From contig CAJODN010000005.1 of assembly GCA_905233695.1 (NCBI GenBank), positions 1 to 64,000 of the forward strand: a DNA stretch of 64,000 nucleotides, read 5' to 3'. The translations under genes and the position numbers were made by a program. The notes under the pieces are model-generated. The model did not search any database. It worked only from the letters and a program-made list of their open reading frames with translations, and was not told the DNA's origin. Below are positions 57,071 through 64,000 of this stretch, in pieces; the stretch's first letter is position 1; each line of letters begins with the position of its first letter. Source of the stretch: an uncultured Lachnospiraceae bacterium (lineage in GTDB: Bacteria > Bacillota > Clostridia > Lachnospirales > Lachnospiraceae).

Positions 57071-59542
57071 TTACTTTTTCTTCGGCTTATTAACCTTAAC
57101 CTTGTCAAGATGCCATATATCCTTAACATACTCTTCAATAGTACGGTCAGATGAGAACTTACCTACATTGGCAACATTAAGAATTGCCTTCTTGGCCCAG
57201 CCCTCTTCATCGCGATATGCTTCTTCAACCTTAGACTGTGCCTCAGCATATGATCTAAAGTCTGCAAGAACGAAGTATGTATCGGCAAACTGTGTAACCT
57301 CAGTATTAAGAAGCGAATTATAAAGCGGTCTGAAGAGCTCCGGATCTGTAGGGCTGTAGAATCCGTTAATAAGCTGCATAAGAACCTTTCTTATCTCCAT
57401 ATCGCTATTGAAGATATCCATAGGATTATAATCTCTCTTAGCTTCGTGCTCAATAACTTCATCAGCGCTCATACCGAAGATAAAGGCATTCTCCTCGCCC
57501 ATCTCTTCTACCATCTCAACATTAGCTCCGTCCATAGTACCGATTGTAACGGCACCGTTAAGCATGAACTTCATATTACCTGTTCCGGATGCTTCCTTAG
57601 AAGCTGTTGAGATCTGCTCTGATACGTCAGCTGCCGCAAATATCCATTCAGCATTAGATACTCTGTAATCCTCGATAAATACAACCTTAATCTTACCGTT
57701 AATTGACTCATCGCTGTTAATTACTTCAGCAACGTTATTGATAAGCTTAATTGTAAGCTTGGCAATTCTGTAGCCTGCTGCCGCCTTGGCTCCGAATATA
57801 AATGTTCTCGGATAGAACTCCATCTCCGGATGTTCCTTTAACTGGTTATAGAGATACATTACATGAAGGATATTGAGAAGCTGTCTCTTATATTCATGAA
57901 GTCTCTTAATCTGAACGTCGAAGATTGATCTGGGATCTACATCAACACCGTTATGCTTCTTGATATACTTGGCAAGACGAACCTTATTCTGATACTTGAT
58001 ATTCATAAATTCATGCTGGAATCTCTTGTCGTCGGCATAAAGCGCTAAGTTCTTCATCTTAGAAAGATCAAGAATCCAGTCATCACCGATTCTGTCAGTA
58101 ACCCAATTAGCAAGCATCTGATTACCGTGAAGTAAGAATCTACGCTGTGTAATACCGTTAGTCTTATTATTGAATTTATCGGGATACATCTCGTAGAAGT
58201 CCTTAAGTGATTCCTTCTTAAGAATCTCAGTATGAAGAGCGGCAACACCGTTAACGGAATGACCTGCAGCGATAGCAAGGTGTGCCATCTTAACCTGTCC
58301 GTCCTGAACGATTGCCATTCTTGCAACTCTGTCCTCGTCATCGGGGAACTTATTCTCAATCTCGATTACGAATCTTCTGTTGATCTCTTCAACAATCTGG
58401 TAAATTCTCGGAAGAAGTCTTGAGAAGATTTCGATAGGCCATTTCTCAAGTGCCTCTGCCATAATTGTATGGTTAGTATAAGCACAAGTCTTAGTTGTAA
58501 CAGCCCATGCTTCGTCCCACTCAAGTCCCTTCTCATCCATAAGGATTCTCATAAGCTCTGCAACCGCAAGCGTAGGGTGAGTATCGTTCATCTGAATTGC
58601 AACCTTCTCATAGAGCTTACGGATATCATCATGACCTTGAAGATATCTGTCAACCGCTCTCTGAAGTGATGCAGATACGAAGAAATACTGCTGCTTTAAT
58701 CTAAGCTCTTTACCTGAGATATGTTCATCATTGGGATAAAGTACCTCAACAAGGTTACGAGCAAGGTTCTGATCCTCAACAGCCTGATAATAATCACCCT
58801 TATCAAATGACTCAAGCTTGAATTCTTCCTTAGGCTCGGCATCCCATATCATAAGTGTGTTAACCATATTGTTGTTGTAACCAACGATAGGCATATCATA
58901 TGCAACAGCCATTACCGAACTGTAGTCATCATGAATAAACTCTGTGCTTCCGTCTTCCTTCTGCTCAGCTCTGATATAACCGCCGAACTTAACCTCGTAG
59001 CTATACTCAGGTCTCTTGAGCTCGAATGGATATCCGTCCTTAAGCCAATTATCGGGAACTTCCTTCTGATATCCGTCCTGTATCTTCTGCTTAAACATAC
59101 CGTATCTGTAACGGATACCACATCCGTAAGCAGGATAATTAAGTGTTGCAAGGGAATCTAAGAAGCAAGCGGCAAGTCGACCGAGACCACCGTTACCGAG
59201 AGCGGGATCCGGCTCTTCATCTTCGATAGCATTAATATCGAATCCAAGCTCCTCGAGTGCATCGCTAATATTATTGTACTCTCCAAGGTTAATAAGGTTA
59301 TTGCCGAGAGCTCTACCCATAAGAAATTCCATAGACATATAATATACAATCTTAGGGTCTTGTTCTCTTATAGACTTCTCTGTTGCAAGCCAATTGCTTA
59401 TAACCTCATCCTTAACGGTAAGCGCTACTGCCTGATATACTTCCTGTGTGGAAGCTCTCTCGAACTCCTTTCTATATAATCTTCTTACGTTTTCTTCAAC
59501 TTCTTTCTTAAAAGCCTTCTTATCAAACGACTTCTCTAACAT
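57071..59542 (-). CDS. glgP: Glycogen/starch/alpha-glucan phosphorylase
   Basis: An 823-residue phosphorylase that releases glucose-1-phosphate from alpha-1,4-glucans. It has YYMSMEFLMGRALGNNLIN near 67-85, DPALGNGGLGRLAACFLDS, the glucan-site residues in NDTHPTLAVAELMR and the PLP-binding EASGTGNMKFMLNGAVTIG near 660. The length is that of the GlgP/MalP family. AAAGGAGG precedes the ATG. It is followed by a terminator; no glycogen synthesis gene lies nearby. Confidence 0.95.
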   Translation of the reverse strand: MLEKSFDKKAFKKEVEENVRRLYRKEFERASTQEVYQAVALTVKDEVISNWLATEKSIREQDPKIVYYMSMEFLMGRALGNNLINLGEYNNISDALEELGFDINAIEDEEPDPALGNGGLGRLAACFLDSLATLNYPAYGCGIRYRYGMFKQKIQDGYQKEVPDNWLKDGYPFELKRPEYSYEVKFGGYIRAEQKEDGSTEFIHDDYSSVMAVAYDMPIVGYNNNMVNTLMIWDAEPKEEFKLESFDKGDYYQAVEDQNLARNLVEVLYPNDEHISGKELRLKQQYFFVSASLQRAVDRYLQGHDDIRKLYEKVAIQMNDTHPTLAVAELMRILMDEKGLEWDEAWAVTTKTCAYTNHTIMAEALEKWPIEIFSRLLPRIYQIVEEINRRFVIEIENKFPDDEDRVARMAIVQDGQVKMAHLAIAAGHSVNGVAALHTEILKKESLKDFYEMYPDKFNNKTNGITQRRFLLHGNQMLANWVTDRIGDDWILDLSKMKNLALYADDKRFQHEFMNIKYQNKVRLAKYIKKHNGVDVDPRSIFDVQIKRLHEYKRQLLNILHVMYLYNQLKEHPEMEFYPRTFIFGAKAAAGYRIAKLTIKLINNVAEVINSDESINGKIKVVFIEDYRVSNAEWIFAAADVSEQISTASKEASGTGNMKFMLNGAVTIGTMDGANVEMVEEMGEENAFIFGMSADEVIEHEAKRDYNPMDIFNSDMEIRKVLMQLINGFYSPTDPELFRPLYNSLLNTEVTQFADTYFVLADFRSYAEAQSKVEEAYRDEEGWAKKAILNVANVGKFSSDRTIEEYVKDIWHLDKVKVNKPKKK

Positions 59543-59571
59543 GTGTTTTCCTCCTTTTATCTCTTCACGTG

Positions 59572-62500
59572 TCAGACTTTCTTAACAGAGAGTGTAACAT
59601 CCTCTTTGTTAATACTCCACTCTTTAGTATAGCCTTCTTTAGTACCTTGTGTCAATGAATTTGCAAGTACCTCTGTTTTTATCGTATCGCTATTTCTCTC
59701 GAAAATGCCGTTAATACGTTCATTTCCGGCATATCCGACCTCGATATGATCCATAACTTCGAATCCTGCTTCCTTACGCATTGTCTGGAGCTTACTTATA
59801 ATCTCACGAACGAAGCCTTCCTCGATAAGCTCCTCTGTAAGGTTGGTATCTACAACAACCGTAACTTCATTATCACCGTCGGTTACGAAGCCTTCCATTT
59901 CACTCATTGTTATAAGTAAATCTTCCTCGGTAAGCTTAATTGATACGTCAACCTCCGGAAGCTCGATATGACCTTTCGCCTTAAGTGTCTCATAAGCCTT
60001 GTTACCATCAAGCTTAGATAGGGACTCTTGTATTCCCTTAAGGAATTTACCGAACTTAGGTCCTACCGTTCTAAGCTGTGGCTTGAATATATAAGTTGTG
60101 AAGGCAGATATGTCATCTGTGAAATGTGCTTTCTTGATATTAAGCTCGTCTTCGATAATGCTAACGAAGTAATCCGGAAGACTCTCATTTGTCTTAATAA
60201 ACATCTGGCCGAGAGGCTGTCTGTTCTTAATATTGGCGCTGTTCCTGCAAGCTCTTCCGAATACAACAATCTTAAGAAGAAGACTCATATTGTTCTCAAG
60301 TTCTTCATCAATCCACTCTTCATTGGCCGTTGGGAAATCACATAGGTGAATTGACTCGGGAGCATCCTTATCCACAGAGCATACAAGGTTACGATAAATC
60401 TGTTCTGTCATAAACGGAATCATTGGAGCTGCGGCTTTACATATCTCAACGAGCGCCGTATAAAGCGTCATATATGCATTAATCTTATCCTGCTCCATTC
60501 CCTTCGCCCAGAATCTCTCACGGGAACGACGAACATACCAGTTAGACATATCATCTACGAAGGATTCCAGTGTCCTTGCAGCTTCCGGTATTTTGTAATT
60601 ACCCAGGTTATCATCCACATCCTTAATTGCTGAGTTAAGACGCGAAAGAAGCCACTTATCCATAACGGACAACTTATCATAAAAAAGAGAATACTTCGAT
60701 GCATCAAAGTCATCAATGTTAGCATACAATACGAAGAATGCGTATGTATTCCAAAGTGTTCCCATGAACTTACGCTGACCTTCCTGCACTGCTTTTCCAT
60801 GGAATCTGTTGGGAAGCCATGGTGCAGAGTTAACATAGAAGTACCATCTTATGGCGTCGGCGCCGTACTCTTCAAGGGCTTCGAAGGGATCAACCGCATT
60901 GCCCTTGGACTTCGACATTTTCTGTCCCTTCTCATCCTGAACGTGGCCGAGAACTATAACATTTTCATAAGGAGCCTTATTAAAGAGAAGTGTTGACTCC
61001 GCCATCAGAGAATAGAACCAGCCTCTTGTCTGATCCACTGCCTCTGATATGAACTGTGCCGGGAACTGCTCCTCGAATAAGTCCTTATTCTCGAAAGGAT
61101 AGTGATGCTGAGCGAATGGCATGGCGCCTGAATCGAACCAGCAGTCAATAACCTCCGGAACACGATGCATCGTCTTACCGCAATCGGGGCATGTAAATGT
61201 TATCTCGTCAATGTATGGTCTGTGTAATTCACATTTTGCATCTTCAGGATTACCGCTAAGCTTAGCAAGTTCCTCACGGGAACCAACTGACACCTGATGT
61301 CCGCAATCTTCACACTCCCAGATATTAAGAGGCGTACCCCAATATCTGTTACGAGAGATTCCCCAGTCTTGAATATTCTCAAGCCAATCACCGAAACGTC
61401 CTTTACCGATTGATTCGGGAATCCAATTAACCGTATTATTATTCTTAATTAAGTCATCCTTAACCTCAGTCATCTTGATAAACCAAGATTCGCGAGCATA
61501 GTAGAGAAGCGGTGTATCACATCTCCAGCAATGAGGATAATCATGCTCGAATTTCGGTGCATCGAAGAGAAGCTTTCTGCTTGACAGATCTTTAATAACT
61601 TCGGGGTCACAGCTAACAGCACCCTTCTTCATCTCCTCTTCCGTAGGCTTAGCTCTCATTCCTCCGAAGGGAGATTCATCAAGCATAACACCTTTTTCAT
61701 CAACCATCTGAACGAGAGGAAGGTCGTATTTTCTTCCGACCTTGGCATCGTCTTCACCGAATGCGGGAGCAATATGTACAATACCCGTACCATCTGACAT
61801 TGTTACATAATCATCACATGTTACATAGAATCCCTTCTTATGCTGATTCTCTGCAACCTTAGCCGCACACTCATATAAAGGCTCGAACTCTTTTCTCTCT
61901 AAGTCCGTTCCCTTGAATGTCTCTAAGACTTCATAGGCATCCTTAGGGTTAGCGTTCTCGTCTTCAAGAAGCTGACCGAGCACCTTATCGGCAAGTGCTT
62001 CAGCGATATAATATGTATAGCCGTCAACAGCCTTAACCTTGATATATGTTTCATCCGGGTTAACGCAGAGAGCCACGTTACTTGGAAGTGTCCAAGGTGT
62101 TGTTGTCCAGGCGAGGAAATATGCGTCTTCTCCCACACATTTGAACCTTACAACAGCAGATCTCTCCTTAACCGTCTTATATCCCTGTGCTACTTCCGCG
62201 GATGAAAGAGGTGTACCGCAACGAGGACAATAAGGAACAATCTTAAAGCCCTTATATAGAAGCTTCTTATCCCATATTTCCTTAAGCGCCCACCATTCAG
62301 ACTCGATGAAATCATCATGATATGTAACATAAGGATTATCCATATCGGCCCAGAAACCTACCGTTCCTGAGAAATCCTCCCACATACCCTTGTATTTCCA
62401 AACGGACTCTTTACATTTATCAATGAATGGCTCTATTCCGTATTCTTCGATCTGATCCTTACCGTTAATTCCGATAAGCTTCTCAACCTCTAATTCAACG

Positions 62501-62772
62501 GGAAGACCGTGGGTATCCCAGCCCGCTTTACGAGGCACATACTTACCCTTCATTGTCTGATATCTGGGAATCATATCCTTGATTACACGAGTAAGAACGT
62601 GGCCGATATGAGGCTTTCCGTTAGCCGTCGGCGGTCCGTCATAGAAGGTATATGTCTCGCCTTCTTTTCTGGAGTTCATACTCTTATTGAAAATGTCATT
62701 TTCTCTCCAGAACTTTTCTACCTGCTTCTCACGATCTACAAAATTAAGATCAGTTGAAACCTTTTCGTACAT
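59572..62772 (-). CDS. ileS: Isoleucyl-tRNA synthetase
   Basis: A 1066-residue class I synthetase. The HIGH-type motif is in DGPPTANGKPHIGHVL near 45-60, the editing domain (about 190-400) has TTPWTLPSN, the KMSKS loop is GQKMSKSKGNAVDPF, and a Cys pair region CEDCGHQVS and CPDCGKTM could bind zinc. The size and sequence style match the longer, eukaryote-like IleRS branch common in Clostridia, which is often less sensitive to mupirocin (family knowledge). No T-box is in the short gap before it; AAAGGAG precedes the ATG. It follows the DUF4190 gene by 17 bases. Confidence 0.95.
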   Translation of the reverse strand: MYEKVSTDLNFVDREKQVEKFWRENDIFNKSMNSRKEGETYTFYDGPPTANGKPHIGHVLTRVIKDMIPRYQTMKGKYVPRKAGWDTHGLPVELEVEKLIGINGKDQIEEYGIEPFIDKCKESVWKYKGMWEDFSGTVGFWADMDNPYVTYHDDFIESEWWALKEIWDKKLLYKGFKIVPYCPRCGTPLSSAEVAQGYKTVKERSAVVRFKCVGEDAYFLAWTTTPWTLPSNVALCVNPDETYIKVKAVDGYTYYIAEALADKVLGQLLEDENANPKDAYEVLETFKGTDLERKEFEPLYECAAKVAENQHKKGFYVTCDDYVTMSDGTGIVHIAPAFGEDDAKVGRKYDLPLVQMVDEKGVMLDESPFGGMRAKPTEEEMKKGAVSCDPEVIKDLSSRKLLFDAPKFEHDYPHCWRCDTPLLYYARESWFIKMTEVKDDLIKNNNTVNWIPESIGKGRFGDWLENIQDWGISRNRYWGTPLNIWECEDCGHQVSVGSREELAKLSGNPEDAKCELHRPYIDEITFTCPDCGKTMHRVPEVIDCWFDSGAMPFAQHHYPFENKDLFEEQFPAQFISEAVDQTRGWFYSLMAESTLLFNKAPYENVIVLGHVQDEKGQKMSKSKGNAVDPFEALEEYGADAIRWYFYVNSAPWLPNRFHGKAVQEGQRKFMGTLWNTYAFFVLYANIDDFDASKYSLFYDKLSVMDKWLLSRLNSAIKDVDDNLGNYKIPEAARTLESFVDDMSNWYVRRSRERFWAKGMEQDKINAYMTLYTALVEICKAAAPMIPFMTEQIYRNLVCSVDKDAPESIHLCDFPTANEEWIDEELENNMSLLLKIVVFGRACRNSANIKNRQPLGQMFIKTNESLPDYFVSIIEDELNIKKAHFTDDISAFTTYIFKPQLRTVGPKFGKFLKGIQESLSKLDGNKAYETLKAKGHIELPEVDVSIKLTEEDLLITMSEMEGFVTDGDNEVTVVVDTNLTEELIEEGFVREIISKLQTMRKEAGFEVMDHIEVGYAGNERINGIFERNSDTIKTEVLANSLTQGTKEGYTKEWSINKEDVTLSVKKV

Positions 62773-62789
62773 TGCTTTTCTCCTTTTAT

Positions 62790-63404
62790 CTACTGTATAG
62801 TTGTAAGCCCCATACTCATCATGGTGCTCATGAACATGTTCACAAACGCTTCGTTACTCATAAGAAGAGTCATACAAACAATAAGAACTACTATTGAAGC
62901 AAGTGCGGTAACGATTCCCGCTATTGCCATTCCCCGAGCCGTGCCACGTCGAAGCGAAACGACACCGAATATAATGCTTAGGCTCGATGTTATTATATTG
63001 AAAATGCTACAGAAAAGCGTAAGCGATATTACACCAAGGACAAGTGATGCAACGCCTAAGCCTTTACCTTTTGCAATAAGCTTGTCATTACTTAAAGCAA
63101 CGTTACTCTTCGAATCTTCCCTGTCACGAATATCCTGTAGATTCTCTTGAAGACCTTGCGCTCTTCTTTCTAACTTCTCCTGAAACGACAACTCGCCGGA
63201 CGCCTTATCGATTGCAGTCTTAGACAACTCCTTACTGATGTCTTCATCGGCCACAAGATTAATGGTGCTATCCTCAACAATCTCTCCCGTTACGGTTTCG
63301 TCGAGGAACCTGCCCTTCTTCTCCGATCCGCCGGCTTTACTTATATCTTCTTTTTCCTCATCAACGAACATAAAACTGTTGTCCGTTACCTTTTTATCAG
63401 CCAT
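62790..63404 (-). CDS. DUF4190-like membrane protein
   Basis: A 204-residue protein. The first about 110 residues are highly charged and helical with a coiled-coil character (ELSFQEKLERRAQGLQENL). Then come two or three membrane helices with the DUF4190 pattern: GLGVASLVLGVISLTL, a small loop, GVVSLRRGTARGMAIAGIV. The function of the domain is unknown. It is upstream of ileS with a short gap, so it may share its transcript. Confidence 0.8.
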   Translation of the reverse strand: MADKKVTDNSFMFVDEEKEDISKAGGSEKKGRFLDETVTGEIVEDSTINLVADEDISKELSKTAIDKASGELSFQEKLERRAQGLQENLQDIRDREDSKSNVALSNDKLIAKGKGLGVASLVLGVISLTLFCSIFNIITSSLSIIFGVVSLRRGTARGMAIAGIVTALASIVVLIVCMTLLMSNEAFVNMFMSTMMSMGLTTIQ

Positions 63405-63432
63405 AATACTCTCTTCTTAATTCCAAACAAAA

Positions 63433-63463
63433 AGCCACCTATGATATATTACCATAAATGGCT
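63433..63463 (-). terminator. Intrinsic terminator after the right-edge gene
   Basis: AGCCATTTATG and CATAGGTGGCT pair over 11 bases with G-U pairs on the minus strand, followed by TTTTTGTTTGG. It lies about 50 bases beyond the stop codon of the right-edge gene. Confidence 0.75.
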
Positions 63464-63515
63464 GAAATTTCAACTATTTGTGTCTTCTTACATTTATCTT
63501 TGAAAGTCTCAGTAA

Positions 63516-64000
63516 CTATTTAAGCTCAAGATATTTCTCCCAGTAAGACAGGGAAGTGTATTCTTTCTTCCGTTCTCTCCACTCTCTTGACACTCTGTCA
63601 TGCTTAAGATATATCATCGCCATAGTCTTAAGATACTTAAAGAAGATTCTGAATGCCTCCTTATAGCTTTTTTCTGTCATAAAGCCCGCTTCTCTGTTCT
63701 CATCATAGAGGTAAATCTTCCTTGCTCTGAATGCAAGTCCAACATCCTCCAGGCTACATATCCTTGTATAATCCTTAGCGGGGAGAAGCCAACAAAGAGC
63801 GGATTTTATGTAGATATCCCGCGGAAGATCCTTTGCCTTCTCATCTCTCATCTTAGATAAGTCAATTCCCGTAGGCTCTGTAAATTCATAATTAAATCTC
63901 GTAAGCTCCTTATGATTCTCGATAGGATCCAGATTCATAAAATAATCGGGGCCTTTATAATAATCCTCCAGTGCATAGAATATACAGTCAATTACCTGAT
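63516..64000 (-). CDS. Unrecognised protein, C-terminal part (cut by window edge)
   Basis: The frame is open from the right edge (first whole codon at 63998) to a stop at 63516, giving 160 residues; a Met at 63938 is not needed as a start. The fragment is rich in charged and aromatic residues, mostly helical, with LPRDIYIKSALCWLLPAKDY and a basic C-terminal segment (REWRERKKEY). No signal peptide or membrane span is seen. I recognise no family, and the N-terminal part lies outside the window. Confidence 0.6.
   Translation of the reverse strand, partial: QVIDCIFYALEDYYKGPDYFMNLDPIENHKELTRFNYEFTEPTGIDLSKMRDEKAKDLPRDIYIKSALCWLLPAKDYTRICSLEDVGLAFRARKIYLYDENREAGFMTEKSYKEAFRIFFKYLKTMAMIYLKHDRVSREWRERKKEYTSLSYWEKYLELK

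Noticed and set aside
59572..62772. T-box leader before ileS
   Set aside because: The gap to the preceding gene is 17 bases, too short for a T-box.

Overview
The window looks like a piece of the main chromosome of an anaerobic, low-to-mid GC Firmicute, most likely a Lachnospiraceae-type Clostridium relative. The evidence is an oxygen-sensitive class III ribonucleotide reductase, a radical-type 2-hydroxyacyl-CoA dehydratase set with its iron-sulfur activator, an HrcA/CIRCE site before clpB, strong AGGAGG ribosome sites, sigma-A promoters with 17-base spacers, and several small protein families typical of that group. The genus cannot be fixed from the sequence. All but three protein genes lie on the minus strand, so the window probably lies within one replication arm; the three plus-strand genes are at 9860, 26575 and 50217.

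Layout from left to right (most operons read right to left). 1-3056: partial class II aldolase, TetR regulator, MFS transporter and short-chain dehydrogenase. 3090-5174: folC, a J-domain protein and a small membrane protein, preceded by a promoter-structured RNA-terminator unit (5216-5401). 5505-5724: a palindromic repeat split by a 139-bp MITE. 5743-7463: a lipoprotein version of trigger factor and a membrane-anchored protein. 7572-9576: ispE, a GntR regulator and DUF1934. 10508-16646: a small alarmone synthetase, an rRNA/tRNA methyltransferase, pfkA and dnaE. 16738-20242: nrdD with a fused thioredoxin-like tail under an NrdR-type box, then a TPR lipoprotein. 20338-24207: two dehydratase subunits, their activator and an 88-residue membrane protein. 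24385-28368: zinc-ribbon/TM2, DUF1653 and secreted PI-PLC proteins and an alanine/glycine symporter. 28483-33710: a 38-residue zinc ribbon, a stand-alone FakA-like domain, lysC, a glycosyltransferase, proC and an aminotransferase. 33877-34111: a 235-bp element with perfect 29-bp inverted ends. 34118-39276: rarA, DUF2804 and clpB.

39564-48321 appears to be one long operon: a CdaR/PucR-type regulator, ftsE, ftsX, ctpA, prfB, an Hpt protein, a FapA-like protein with nine N-terminal repeats, and a REC-HD-GYP response regulator. It joins septal ABC/protease functions with a probable phosphorelay and c-di-GMP turnover module. prfB has a programmed +1 frameshift at CTT TAA C, using UAA where almost all known sites use UGA. 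Upstream (48322-49028) lies an unusual non-coding block with an array of four 11-bp direct repeats, an AT-rich stretch and a cluster of DnaA boxes.

49029-59542 is a cell-surface and storage-sugar region: glycosyltransferases, class B sortase, a PLP aminotransferase, a WcaJ-type sugar transferase, a UTP-sugar pyrophosphorylase and glycogen phosphorylase. 59572-64000 holds ileS, a DUF4190 membrane protein and an unrecognised gene cut by the window edge. No tRNA, rRNA, CRISPR array, transposase or prophage gene was seen. A dispersed family of palindromic intergenic repeats (at about 5.5, 26.9, 36.6, 48.9, 51.2 and 55.6 kb, with degenerate relatives) is the main repeat signal.
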